64,000 nt of DNA from Cristatella mucedo (GCA_009760855.2 WPIO01000013.1:5014501-5078500); one strand, 5' to 3'. Counted from the stretch's first letter, positions 10,494 to 21,135 are shown. Notes: generated by a model not told the origin, from the letters alone. Numbers and translations are program-made.

Positions 10494-11660
10494 AATAATA
10501 ATAATAATGCATTTGATAAAGCGCCCTCAGAGAACTCAAATCTCGTTCTAGGCGCTTCACACTTGCTGCGAAGGGAAACACGATTAAATGGTGAGTAATA
10601 TCATGCTTGATAGACAGAAAGATTACATGGTTAGCGGTGACATGTACAGGGTCAGCATGTAAATGTGGTTAGTGGCAGCATGCACAGTGTCAGCACGCAT
10701 AAGCACACGAAGGACGAATCACAAGGACCGACTAAATGCTTTCCTCAATAGGTGTGTTTTTAAGTTCTTTTTAAATGTGGTCAAGTCTGGGGATGTTCTG
10801 ACGAAAGTCAGTAGGGAGTTCCGGGCTTTGGGAGCATACGAACTAAATGCATGGTCTCCAAAGGATTTGAGGTTTGCACGAGGTATTAGTAGACTGTTGG
10901 ATTCCGAAAAGCGGGTGGTACTATGCTTGGCCTGGTCGGGGAGTAGATCTGAGAGATAGGCTGGAGCCAAAGAATGAAGTGACCTAAAAGTGAGCGACAA
11001 AACCTTGAAATCGATCCGTTGCTTGACTGGTAGCCAGTGCAGGTCGGCGAGAAGTGGTGTGACGTGGCAACTTCGAAACTCACGACAGACAAGCCTAGCT
11101 GCGGAGTTTTGCACCGGCTGTAATCGCCTGATTGCACGTGCCGGTAGGCCAGCAAGCAGTGAGTTACAGAAGTCGAGACGACATGTCACAAATACACGGA
11201 CTAACTTAGATGTGGTATCCTTATCTAAGCAAGCCCGAATTTTAGCAATCTTATGTAGCTGAAAGCAGGCATACTTGACTGTGGAGCTGATGTGGTCGTC
11301 TAACGAGAGGTCACTTAGGAACATGACACCTAGATTTCGAACTGATTTAATGGGAGATGTGCTGGCAGAGCCAATTTTGAGCGTCAGCCTTTCCAATTTC
11401 TGAATCACACTGGGTTTGCCCATAACTAGTAAGTTAGTTTTGTCATCGTTTAGTTTTAGAAAATTTGCTGTCATCCATATGCGGATGTCATCAATACATG
11501 CTGCAAGTGAGTTGAGAGAATTCGAGGTGCTCGAAGGCTGAGAGGGATCAAAGCAAGGGTACAACTGAGTGTCATCCGCATAGAAGTGAAAGCCTATATT
11601 GTGCTTGGCGATCACGTCAGCAAGAGGGATAGTACAAAACATGTAAGCCATCGAAGAGAG
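10494..11660 (-). mobile_element. L2-clade LINE (subfamily A), 5'-truncated
   Basis: The 3' end begins on the forward strand at (AAT)n followed by GATAAAGCGCCCTCAGAGAA. Going leftward on the reverse strand, the coding part starts near 11651 at the RT catalytic region. It is the best preserved L2A copy and serves here as the reference for the subfamily. Confidence 0.9.
10719..11651 (-). pseudogene. L2 reverse transcriptase, C-terminal 310 codons open
   Basis: The frame opens just upstream of the catalytic box: '[11 protein letters not shown]' at residues 21-31, with YADD at 24-27. Then come 'NFLKLNDDKTNLLVMGK', 'SVRNLGVMF', 'FVTCRLDFCNSLLAGLP', 'PVQNSAARLVCREFR', 'LADLHWLPVKQRIDFKVLSL', 'LAPAYLSDLLP' and 'LKSFGDHAFSSYAPKARNSL'. 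These are in the order found in L2-clade polymerases. Fingers and motif A are missing because the copy is 5'-truncated, so the product would be inactive despite the open frame. The apparent start Met is probably fortuitous. Confidence 0.85.
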
Positions 11661-11779
11661 CGCGGACTCTTTTGGAACTTAAAGAGAATATAATCGCCGC
11701 CTGCTTAAAAACGACACTCTGCTGCGGAAGCGGACCTCAGACGCGGCCTCGGCCATCTAGCACCGTTGTTTCTAGCTTC

Positions 11780-12070
11780 TAAAACAAATTGAAAGTGGCA
11801 GCGCCTCCCTCCTCGGACGAGGAACCAGCCTGAAGCAGCACGTCGAAGGCGCTCGCCCGACTGGAGCGACTGGACCACTATCTACGCCTGCTGCTGCCCC
11901 TCGCGGACGCCGGCTAGCCGTCCGCTCTGAAGCCTGCTAGCTGCCCCCCCCCCGCTCGGAAGCCTGCTAACCGCCCCGCTAGCCACCCGGCTCGGAAGCC
12001 TGCTAGCCGCCCGCGGACTGACACTTGCTAGCCGCCCTGCTGAAGCGTGCTAGCCCCGCCACGGGAAGGC
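11780..12070. repeat. degenerate GC-rich tandem repeat
   Basis: Loosely repeated units contain GAAGCCTGCTAGCCGCC-type sequence with variable spacing, and a C10 run lies near 11945. No open frame of interest. The preceding 11661-11779 holds no recognised feature. Confidence 0.6.
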
Positions 12071-12117
12071 AGTGTATGTGGCTTCTGCTGTTCCAATTAG
12101 CGAAGCGCCGGGGTCAC

Positions 12118-12513
12118 TAATAATAATAATAATAATAATTCACTAGATAAAGCCCCCTCAGAGAACTTAATTTCTCTCTAGGCGCTTTACATTTGCTGCA
12201 AAGTGAAATGCAATTGAATGGTAAGTAAAATCATGCTTGAAAAACAAACAAAATGAATAATATGGTTAGGGTGACATGCACAGGGTCAGCATGCGAATGT
12301 GGTTAGTGGCAGCATGCACAGTGACAGCACGCATAAGCACATCAAGGACGAATCACAGGGACCTGCTAAATGCTGTCCTAAATAGGTGTGTTTTTAGGTT
12401 CCTTTTAAATGTGATCAGGTCGGGGGATGTTCTGACGCAGGTCGGGAGGGAGTTCCAGGCTGTGGGAGCATACGAACTAAATGCACGGTCTCCAAAGGAT
12501 TTAAGGCTTGTTA
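12118..12513 (-). mobile_element. L2A 3' fragment
   Basis: (AAT)n tail at the left, then the conserved tail, the 3' UTR and the last coding block (reverse strand 'LKSFGDRAFSSYAPTAWNSL', 'LPTCVRTSPDLITFKRNLKT'). It is 5'-truncated at about 12513. Another (AAT)n run follows at once. Confidence 0.85.
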
Positions 12514-12641
12514 ATAATAATAATGCACTAATGCACATGCCTTACTTGTGGCCAATAGTTTGGCCGTTGACTCAACGCAGCGGTGGGCCACTTGTGCATG
12601 CTATATTTCGTGTCGTCTGCTGCGATTGATGCTCTTCCTGG

Positions 12642-12710
12642 GCGGGTCCTGGGCTACTCAGCTAGCGGGTCCTGGGCCACTCAGCTAGCGGGTCCTGGGC
12701 CACTCAGCTA
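12642..12710. repeat. 23-bp tandem repeat, three units
   Basis: Three adjacent 23-bp units start GCGGGTCCTGGG and end CACTCAGCTA (first unit TACTCAGCTA). Only one base differs among them. Confidence 0.9.
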
Positions 12711-12818
12711 GCGAGTCAAGTGGGGGGTGGAGGGGCACAGACGCCACCGTGCGAGGGAGCCTAGCTTTGGCTCGGCTGACCTGGCCGCCAGCGGAGTAGT
12801 GTAGTATCGTTTGCCGCC

Positions 12819-12960
<142 letters not shown>

Positions 12961-13183
12961 GACCAGGTGGGATTACGCGACAGGAGCTCCGACGCTGGCG
13001 ATAGAGCGTGCGAAGGAGTGCCAACATTCAAACGTACCTCGTCCGGACGACCTGTGACGGCTGCAACCCGCGTTCGTACAATTACTTCCTGCTTCGTTCT
13101 TTAGGGGCCGATGACGTCACGACCTGAGGGCGCACGCATCCTTCAAGCGTGCAGTCGTGCAGAACTGAGCTCCGGCAGAGCGG

Positions 13184-13327
13184 ATGGCTAAAAAAAAGTT
13201 GTTACATTACTGTGTCTCCGGCTGCAGCAGCGCTAATGGAGTCTCACGGATACACGAATGTAACGCCGAGGGCTCGGCTTGTGTAGGCTTCACCTGCCGC
13301 TTACCTAGCGGGCGTAGGTGTACGTAG
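13184..13327 (+). pseudogene. possible truncated THAP-like zinc-finger start
   Basis: A 47-codon frame starts 'MAKKKLLHYCVSGCSSANGV', continues 'SRIHECNAEG' and stops. The N-terminal C-x3-C spacing followed by S/N-rich residues and a His resembles the first third of a THAP domain (CCVPGCSS-like starts), which occurs in DNA transposases and in host transcription factors. The rest of the domain (C-x2-H, AVPTIF) is missing. A 58-bp direct repeat overlaps its end. The call is tentative. Confidence 0.25.
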
Positions 13328-13435
13328 TTAGGCGTAGTTGTACGGCTCGTTCACCAACAGAGTCACGTTGTGATGGTGTAACGCCGAAGGCTCGGCTTGT
13401 GTAGGCTTGACCTGCCGCTTACCTAGCGGGCGTAG
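13260..13435. repeat. 58-bp direct repeat pair, 118 bp apart
   Basis: Positions 13260-13317 and 13378-13435 match at 56 of 58 bases, both starting GTAACGCCGA and ending TTACCTAGCGGGCGTAG. Each contains the near-palindrome GCCGAGGGCTCGGC. Confidence 0.9.
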
Positions 13436-14296
13436 CCTAGCGCCTGATGCCGTTCAGTGGGCGCCTACGCACAATAAGCTGGCCGCAACGAAACGAGCAT
13501 TTCTGGCGCTGACCTGCTTACCATTACTAAAGGGGGTCGTGAGTCCGCGGCGTGAATTGGAAAGTGAGACACGCACATTGGGGATTTTACTGAGCTTTAT
13601 TCGCAAGCGCACAAAGTCGCTGCGCGTCTAGCTCAGTTTTATCTCCACAATCCTTGCACGCTCTCAACAGCACCAACACTCTTGCAGAGGAAACACGTCT
13701 CCACACTTAAGCTACATGCGTCTTTAATAGGGAACGACCCAAATAGACAGAGCCCGAACCGGAGCCTAAACCCTAATCGGAGAACTAGGACTCCACACAC
13801 GCCAACTACGTCTAGCTCGCACCGGCGCGATACGACCGTATTCGGTGGAGTCCACCGAATCCTCCTAGCGCTGTCTCGTCCTGTTCCGTCAATCGCCGGC
13901 GAACAGCCCGCCCTCCTCCGTCGCTTTCAGTGTAACGAGTCCGACGGTGTCGAAACGCGGAACCGGACAAAAGACCAAGAGACCAAAAGAGACCAAGAGC
14001 GAGCGTCGCTCAACTCTTAAATACTTAGCTGAGACAATGGGGCAAGAGCTTAGTGGTATTGGGCCCGACACCCCGGCCCATGACGGCAAGGAATTAATAC
14101 CATCACAAGGCCACTGGAAGGGCACCTCTGTCCAGCTTGAATGGCGAATGGGTTCCAGACGAGTCTTTCTTGGACCGAGTGAAGGCGGAGGTTGACAGGC
14201 CAGCCAACATCAATCAGCAGCATCCGCGGGTATCGGACCAAGTCTAAAGGCCGAATCGCCACCGCTGGTCTCAGAGCTTCCTGGCTTGCTCTTAAG
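13436..14296. other. no recognisable gene
   Basis: Short overlapping open frames on both strands (for example 13682-14020 +) show no family motif. The stretch has several CpG dinucleotides and many AAGAGACCAAAAGAGACC-like short repeats near 13970-14000. Confidence 0.4.
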
Positions 14297-14482
14297 CTGG
14301 TTGACTTATTGGACCAATGGTTAACGTGCTTGCCTCCAGACGCGAAGAACACGAGATCGAATCGCGAAAAAGACATAATATCTTCAATTGCATTTCACTT
14401 TACAGCAAATGTAAAGCGCCTATAGAGAGATTAAGTTCTCTGAGGGCGCTTTATCAAGTGAATTATTATTATTATTATTATA
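14297..14482 (+). mobile_element. chimeric SINE, family S3 (tRNA-like head, L2A tail)
   Basis: The head 'TTGGACCAATGGTTAACGTG' is A-box-like, and 'GAGATCGAATCGC' is B-box-like about 45 bp downstream. The body then becomes the L2A 3' end (AGCAAATGTAAAGCGCCTAT, GAGATTAAGTTCTCTGAGGG) and finishes in (ATT)n. It differs from S1 in both head and tail detail. Sharing the last ~90 bp with L2A suggests mobilisation by the L2 enzyme. Confidence 0.6.
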
Positions 14483-15039
14483 AGCTCTTGCTCTCTAACC
14501 GCACCGACGCTCCTCTCTGGCTCACTGCTCCATGACAAAGGAGTTCTAGCCCACCTCCGAACAGCTCTTGTTCACGCTAAAATTCAGCCAAGGCCAGCAA
14601 AGTGCTACACGAGGTCACGAGCGGGCGAACGTGAGCAGTGAACGAGACTTTCATCTTATTTTATCTTATACTCTTATCTTCATTCCCCCTGTGGGTACAT
14701 ATTCGAGCTGATTGGGACTGACTCACCACAAATGAGGGAGCGCATCTGTGGTGAGCCACTGTGGTGGGCCACATGCTTACATGGAAGGCTGCACTGAGTC
14801 AGTTGCTCAACCACCTGCTGCAGGTGGGGCATACATTAGTGGCCGAGAAGCAACAGGTGCACACAACAGTGCTCGTTTATCACCGTTTATCGCCGTTTAT
14901 CGCCGTATTCAAAGACTAATGTTAGCGAGCCTTGACAAACGGATTGGGGCGTCATAAGTAGCACGCCTGGACGAACGGATCGGGGCCTCACGGCCTCGAC
15001 GCGCTTGAGTGCGAGCGAGTCCAGAGTTTTCGAAGCGTT
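14483..15039. other. no recognisable gene
   Basis: Contains a triplicated 'CGTTTATCACCGTTTATCGC'-like short repeat at about 14874-14905 and nothing else I can support. Confidence 0.4.
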
Positions 15040-15600
15040 TTCGAAGCGACATGGACGTCACTAGGAGTATTCCAAGCGACCGCCAGCCAAACCAGCCAGA
15101 TTATGGCTGATAATCGTTATTCCCGATTATGCAATTGTACGAGAGCTTATCGCCGAAGCTGTATAAAAAGCCAGTGCCCTGAGATAGGCTGGCAGTTGCG
15201 ATTCAGGATTCGCTACTGGTATTGAAGTTGATTTGAGTTCCAGGCCAGAGCCGTTGGTGTACGTCATGGCCACTGTAGGACTTCTGTAGCCGTCTGCCGC
15301 TGTTAGATAGGCTGGTGTACCTTATCAATGCAGACTTGATACCTTTAAGGAATGAGCGCTCTTCGTCGCTGCCATGCTCCTGCTGCTACTGGCTTGCGTA
15401 CCTGCGTGCATTACTGCGGCACCTAAAATACAAGTAACCAATCGTACTACAAGGTTACGGCGTCCCCAGTGGTCGCCGCGCACAGAGAGGCCGAGACTAA
15501 TATCGTTACGAGCTCCGTGTTTTCGGCCTACTTCTGACCGGACGTGGAGGCCGCACACAACGTTTGTAGCAAGATTCTTAGGTGGCTTACTTTGACGTCG
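15040..15600 (+). mobile_element. TATA-containing dispersed repeat R1, copy A (LTR-like)
   Basis: Shares a colinear series of blocks with 16240-16645 (reverse), 48105-48545 and 54510-55030. The order is AGCCAGATTATGG, CGATTATGC, GCTGTATAAAAAGCC (TATA box), CCCTGAGATAGGCTGGCAGT, GACTTGATACC, then GGTTACGGCGTCCCCAGTGG and GGCCGAGACTA. A TATA box about 30 bp before a conserved block, inside a ~500-bp non-coding dispersed repeat, is what a solo LTR would look like. I see no paired LTR, primer-binding site or confirmed TG...CA ends, so the class is open. Confidence 0.6.
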
Positions 15601-16127
15601 GCGGCAACCATTCGAAAAACATATCAAACGTCTGCATCTTTGCTCAACATTAAACATAAGGTTTTTTAAAGTAGGTTCGAACGTTTCTGTAAGCACATCC
15701 TTCCTCGGACGACTTCCTTACGTACAGAGACTTTACTCCTACTGACGGCTAGTCACGTGACCCCGATAATATGGGGGTTTACCCGCTTGTCTGGCAAAAC
15801 GAAGCCTTTCTTATCTCTTTCGCTATGGTTTTCATATGAAGAAACGAGTTCACAGGAGAGCAGAGGAAGAGCATATGAAGCATAAGAGCGGGAACTCGGA
15901 TCATCTTTGTAAAAAAAAAGGACGAGCACAAAAACGTAATAGTCGTACTCAGACATTCTGATTATTAGATGGCCGGCCGTAGCCAGGTTTTAAATGATAG
16001 CTTGCATTACAACAACAGTATTGTAGTACTCGAAGAGATATTGTCTGCAGCGCTTCCTAATGCTATTGGGTTGTAGAGGCATGAGAATGAAGCTACAAAA
16101 AGTGTAACTATAATAAGAATAATAGTA

Positions 16128-16192
16128 ATGCACTTGATAAAGTGCTCTCAGAGAACTCAATCTCTTCCTAGGCACTTTAAATTTGCTTAACA
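16128..16192 (-). mobile_element. L2A tail fragment
   Basis: (AAT)-rich start, TGCACTTGATAAAGTGCTCT, AGAGAACTCAATCTCTTCCT and TTTAAATTTGCT match the final ~65 bp of L2A on the reverse strand. Confidence 0.75.
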
Positions 16193-16239
16193 TTTTCCCA
16201 GTCGCTTGCATGGCTTCAGGTAGGTTAGCACCACCAGCC

Positions 16240-16645
16240 AGGTTGTCATAGTTACAGCACCCGTGATGTTTTTTGCAAACAGGCTGTTGCGACTGCTCGC
16301 CAAAGTTCTTTTCCGAAACTTCCTTGCCGACGCATTAGCATATTAATATATTAGCATATTAATATATTATACCTTAGCATATCAAGTCCATATACACAAT
16401 GCAGACAATTCTATTCAGCGCAAGCGGACGATTACGGACGTACAGGCTCCAACGATAATGTGGCCTAGAGCATGACATCAGCTCCAATGCCAAAACCCCG
16501 AGTCTCGACTACTCGCAGACCATTATTTCAGGACGCCGGCCTTTTATACGGCCTTAGCGATAAACCATCGCATAATCTCATAATCACGAATAATCGCATA
16601 ATCTCATAGTCGCAAATAACCACCATAATTTGGCTGGCTTCGCTC
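16240..16645 (-). mobile_element. dispersed repeat R1, copy D (reverse)
   Basis: The reverse complement contains AAGCCAGCCAAATTATGG, duplicated GATTATGCGATTAT blocks, GGCCGTATAAAAGGCC (TATA box), GTCGAGACTCGGGGTTTTGG, CATTGGAGCTGA and TGGACTTGATATGCT in the same order as copy C. The upstream GATTATGCGATTAT motif is repeated more often here. A run of ATTAGCATATTAAT repeats interrupts the downstream part. Confidence 0.6.
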
Positions 16646-16726
16646 GCGCGGTCGGTCGTTACGGCAGCAATCAAGAGCATCTCAATATATAAACGTCTGT
16701 GCCTTTAGCTTAGTCCACTCAGTCTA

Positions 16727-16964
16727 TCTTATCTCATATTGATGTGCTTATGCATGCTGACACTGTGCATGCGGCCACTAACCACATTTGCATGCTGACC
16801 CTGTGCATGTCACCCCTAACCATGTTATTCATTTTGTTTGTTTTTCAAGCATGATTTTACTTACCATTCAATTGCATTTCCCTTTGCAGCAAATGTAAAG
16901 TGCCTAGAAAGAGATTAAGTTCTCTGAGGGCGCTTTATCAAAAACATTATTATTATTATTATAT
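16727..16964 (+). mobile_element. L2A 3' UTR fragment
   Basis: Forward-strand L2A 3' end: GATGTGCTTATGCATGCTGA, CATGTCACCCCTAACCATGT, TTGCAGCAAATGTAAAGTGC, GAGGGCGCTTTATCA, then (ATT)n. The (GA)n/(GACA)n microsatellite starts directly after the tail. Confidence 0.9.
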
Positions 16965-16968
16965 CCAT

Positions 16969-17220
16969 AGAGAGAGAGAGAGAGTGAGAGAGAGAATGAG
17001 AGAGAAAGAGAGAGAGAATGAGATAGAGACAGAGAGAGAGACAGAGAGAGATAGAGACAGAGAGACAGAGAGACAGAGGGAGAGAGAGAGACAGAGACAG
17101 AGACAGACAGACAGAGACAGAGACAGACAGAGAAAAACAGAGACAGGGACAGAGACAGTGGCAGAGGCAGAGGCAGAGACAGAGACACAGAAACAGAGCC
17201 ACAGAGACACAGAGAGAGTC

Positions 17221-17268
<48 letters not shown>

Positions 17269-17354
17269 GCAGAGGCAGAGGCAGAGGCAGAGACACAGAC
17301 ACAGACAGAGCCAGAGCCAGAGACAGAGACAGAGAGAGGCAGAGAGACAGAGAC

Positions 17355-17403
<49 letters not shown>

Positions 17404-17558
17404 CAGAGAGAGAGAGACAGAGACAGAGAGAGACAGAGACAGAGAGAGACAGACAGAGAAAAACAGAGACAGAGACAGGGACAGAGACAGTGGCAGAGGC
17501 AGAGACAGAGACAGAGACACAGAGACAGAGCCACAGAGACACAGAGAGAGTCAGAGAC

Positions 17559-17641
<83 letters not shown>

Positions 17642-17700
17642 GACAGAGGCAGAGAGACAGAGAGACAGAGACAGAGCCAGAGACAGAGACAGAGAGAGAC

Positions 17701-17751
<51 letters not shown>

Positions 17752-17812
17752 GACAGAGGCAGAGGCAGAGACACAGACACAGACAGAGCCAGAGACAGAG
17801 ACAGAGAGAGAC

Positions 17813-17903
<91 letters not shown>

Positions 17904-17973
17904 GACAGAGAGACAGAGAGAGACAGAGAGAGACAGAGAGAGACAGAGAGAGACAGAGAGAGACAGAGAGAGG
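16969..17973. repeat. 1-kb GA/GACA compound microsatellite
   Basis: About 1,000 bp of GA, GACA and GGCA units with no stop in several frames, giving false open frames up to 380 codons (Arg/Glu/Thr/Asp-rich forward, Leu/Ser/Cys/Val-rich reverse). A roughly 100-bp segment (ACAGGGACAGAGACAGTGGC, then AGAGCCACAGAGACACAGAG) occurs twice, near 17129 and 17460, so part of the array grew by larger duplication. Confidence 0.97.
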
Positions 17974-19330
17974 TTCGAGCATACTTCGCCGGCCATTCAT
18001 CGAACTCATAAGTATCTGGGTCGGAATCTAGAATACAACTGAATGACTAATACATGAGTTGGGCATTTAATTAAGCTTATCCGTTGATTACGATATGACT
18101 GGTTCCTAATCATTATAATTCAGGTAAATCAACTAATATTTAGGCAGCCGCAACATGTCTGATTTACTGGTATGCCAGCGGCCAACTGTCCCCTCCTTAA
18201 GTTAAAGCTGTGCTCTGTCGGGATAGTACAATAAACCCAGTGTAACCGAATTCCTACCCGTGCTTTGATTCGCACAGCACACGGAACGCTGGCACAGGAC
18301 CAACACCAACAATTGACTATACTATTCACAGAGCAGAGGGAGCACGACTTCCCTCGCCTTCCTCTCTCCCACTCGAGTCTGCTCTCCTCGACCACGGCTG
18401 TGCATTAGCCGACGCCGACGATGGCGAATCCACCATCTGTTCACCAGCGGGTCTGTCTGTCATCGGCCTGTGTCCGCGCCTCATTAGAAGCGGACCACAG
18501 CCGTGCACAGGCCCCTCTCGAGGATGCTCCCAGCAGCTGTTTGGGAAAAGAGCGGCACCAGCCCGCATAAAATCAAACCACACTACCTCCGCGTTAGATG
18601 GCAATGATTTGTTATGTAAACGGCTGCGGGAAACTGGTGCGCCCATAAAGTAAAGAGCACCTCGAGGTTTGGTCGTTGGCCGCCTTCGTTTTACCATCTA
18701 TACTCTGCCTCTGACTTGTGACATTGTTAAACAGTGATTGCCTTTATTTCTAAGTCGGCGACACCCAGCTGTAGCTATCTTTTGACCAGCCCAAGCCTCA
18801 CGCATCAACCAAGTCAGTAAGTTCTCTTACTGCTGTATCGAACACAATCGCATCAGGATGGCCACTAACTTTGTGAAGCCTATAAGCACGATACAACCAA
18901 CCTCATAGCTTTCGAAAAAACTTGTATCAACAGAAGGTTGGAAGATTGCATCCTGAAGATTGGTTCGCATAGCAACACTCCGGCGACACCTTTTCGTAAT
19001 CTAGACATACAGTTCCACATTGAGTTGTCATTAGATGAGACGTGAATGAGACGGCGTATGGCCTGCTCCAATTTCTTTTATTCGGACTCGTGACCTGCGC
19101 CCTTAATTTTTTGCAACTGATGATAAGCGCCACTGTAGCCTTCTTTCTTTTATCTTCATCTCTTCAGCCAACGCAGCAACGAGCTTGCCTTCGATGTCTC
19201 TCAGTTACCCCGAGGATGTTCAGGAGTTCCGGTCGTCAGCACTATATTTGGCAAGAGGAAGGCGAGCGCATATACCTTCAGCGACCTCAATAGATAACAC
19301 AAACCATAATAATAGTACGTTTGCACAGAA
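17974..19330. other. no recognisable gene
   Basis: Open frames at 18326-18697 (-) and 19042-19293 (+) show no family motif; the latter begins with a hydrophobic stretch but then loses it. No repeats recognised. Confidence 0.4.
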
Positions 19331-19511
19331 CAGTGGTTCTTCCTAATGCCACGACCCTTTAATACAGTTCCGCATATTGTGGCAACCTCCAACCATAAAA
19401 TTATTGTGTGGAAAATTTGGAAATGCGTGTCTTCCGATGGTCTTAGGCGACCCCTGTGAAAGGGTCGTTCGACCCCCAAAGGGGTCGCCACCCACAGGTT
19501 GAGAACCGCTG
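19331..19511 (-). mobile_element. hAT MITE related to SPIN/URR1 (copy 2)
   Basis: Reverse-orientation copy. Forward text starts CAGTGGTTCTTCCTAATGCC and ends GGTTGAGAACCGCTG. The 8-bp flanks GCACAGAA / GCATAGAG match at 6 of 8. Body motifs (AACCATAAAATTATTGTG, GGGTCGTTCGACCCCCAAAG) are the complement of copies 1 and 3. The element is non-autonomous. Confidence 0.85.
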
Positions 19512-19723
19512 GCATAGAGCCAACAGAGAACTTACTAAAAAGATCTGAAAACTAGAGCAAGACTCATGCATGCGCAGCAGCGCACAAAGATGAGCAGACC
19601 TCCGCGCAGCGTTGCACAAGTGGCTGCGTCTGCCAGTTGTCATGTTTATTACTGGCGTATCCTCAGTTGCTTGCATTTCATAAAGTTAGTCAGTCTGTGG
19701 GGTATGCTCGGCAACATCTAGTA

Positions 19724-19910
19724 CAGCGGTTCTCAACCTGTGGGTCGCAACCCCTTTGAGGGTCGAACGACCCTTTCACAGGGGTCGCCTAAAACCATCG
19801 GAAAACACGCATTTCCACATTTTCCAAACATTAATTTTATGGTTGGAGGTTTCCACAATATGCGGAGCTGTATTAAAGGGTCGCGGCACTAGGAAGGTTG
19901 AGATCCGCTG
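19724..19910 (+). mobile_element. hAT MITE related to SPIN/URR1 (copy 3, perfect TSD)
   Basis: 187 bp, from CAGCGGTTCTCAACCTGTGG to AGGTTGAGATCCGCTG, flanked by identical 8-bp duplications ATCTAGTA. It is the best preserved of the three. Terminal repeats pair over about 15 bp with one mismatch. The target duplication centred on CTAG fits the preference I recall for SPIN (NTCTAGAN). Confidence 0.92.
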
Positions 19911-20057
19911 ATCTAGTAGATCTCTTAGCTGAGCACATCCACTGAAGACTGTCGGAACGCTTTGTACAATTAGGCTACTGCGAAGGGAAGTCAAACTCGC
20001 CGTTGGCTTGATGACATGCAGAATCAGCAACCACCCGTACAAAGTAAGCTGGCTTGC

Positions 20058-20135
20058 AAAATAATAATAATAATAATAATGTTTATATGGCGCCCTCAAA
20101 GAACTGAATCTCTTTCTAGACACTATACAAATGCT
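20058..20135 (-). mobile_element. L2-type tail fragment
   Basis: (AAT)n, then TTTATATGGCGCCCTCAAAG, AACTGAATCTCTTTCTAGAC and ACTATACAAATGCT: an L2A-like 3' tail. It is followed by a short diverged 3' UTR. Confidence 0.7.
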
Positions 20136-20221
20136 CTATAGAAATCATTACCAAAAAACGATTGATTGGTGGTAATAACCACAAGCAGCAGGAAAAGTGT
20201 AAGCAGGTGCATGCACATGAA

Positions 20222-21135
20222 AGATGAATAATAATAAGCTTGTTATGGCGCCCTCAGAGAACTCAGTCTCTTTCTATGCACTTTACATTTGCTGCGAGCA
20301 CAGCATGATCGAATGGTTAGTGATGACAAGCTCAACAACAACAAGCATAATATGGTTATGGGTGACTTGCACAATGTCAGCACGCATAAGCGCGTAAAGG
20401 ACGAATCTCATGGACAATAAAAGATGTTTTTTTATTTTCTTTTAAAAGTGGTCACGTCAGGGGATATCGTGGCGCAAGTGGGAAGTGAGCTCCAGGCTTT
20501 GGGAGCCTAGCAACTAAAGCCACGGTTACCAACGATTTTAAGGTTCGTACGAGGTATGGCTGCACGATTCGAGTCAGAACAGCCAGTGGTACAATGCTAA
20601 GCTTGGTGGGGAGTAGATTCGATAGGTAAGGTGGAGCCAAAGAATAAAGAGACCTAAAAGTAAGTGACGGAACCTTGAAGTCGATGGGCTGCTGGATTGA
20701 GAGCCAGTGCAGGTCGGCGAGTAGTGATGCAATGTGGCAACTGCGACGCTCAAGACAGACGAGCCTAGCTGCAGTTTTGCACCAGCTGTAAGCACCTGAC
20801 TGAACATGCCGGTAGACCAGCATGCAGTGAGTTACTGAAGTCGAGACGAGATGTCACAAAAGCATGGACCGGTTTTGATTTAGTATCTCTGTCTTAAACG
20901 CCTAGCTGATTTGGTCTAGCGGTTAAGGTGCTCGCCCCGACCAATGTCTGACTGAGGTCGTGGGCTCGAGCCCCGAGGCATATGTGAAACGCCTGAATAG
21001 AGATTAAGTTCTCTTGGGGCGCTATATAAATGAATTATATTTTTATTTTAATAAGCAAGCCTGAATATTAGCAATTTTATGTGGCTGAAAGTAGGGAAAC
21101 TTGACTGTGGAGCTAATGTGGTAGTCTAGATGTTC
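20222..21135 (-). mobile_element. L2A 3' half, interrupted by an S1 SINE
   Basis: Reverse strand: tail at 20222-20290, 3' UTR, then 'LADLHWLSIQQPIDFKVPSL' and 'FRSLYSLAPPYLSNLLP', with frameshifts between the blocks. The L2 text resumes after the SINE (GCAAGCCTGAATATTAGCAA, CTTGACTGTGGAGCTAATGT). It is a pseudogene fragment. Confidence 0.85.
20905..21055 (+). mobile_element. tRNA-derived SINE, family S1 (best preserved)
   Basis: Head GCTGATTTGGTCTAGCGGTT (A-box), AAGGTGCTCGCCCCGACCAA, B-box-like GGGCTCGAGCCCC, then TGAAACGCCTGAATAGAGAT, TAAGTTCTCTTGGGGCGCTA and TATAAATGAATTATAT. It splits an L2A copy, so it is younger than that L2. Confidence 0.88.

Noticed and set aside
16900-18042. Open frames of 345-380 codons on both strands
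   Set aside because: They are translations of a GA/GACA microsatellite that has no stops; Arg-Glu and Leu-Ser composition only.
20905-21055. Functional tRNA gene
   Set aside because: The head has A- and B-box-like parts but no full cloverleaf, and it is joined to a LINE-like tail in many copies; it is a SINE.
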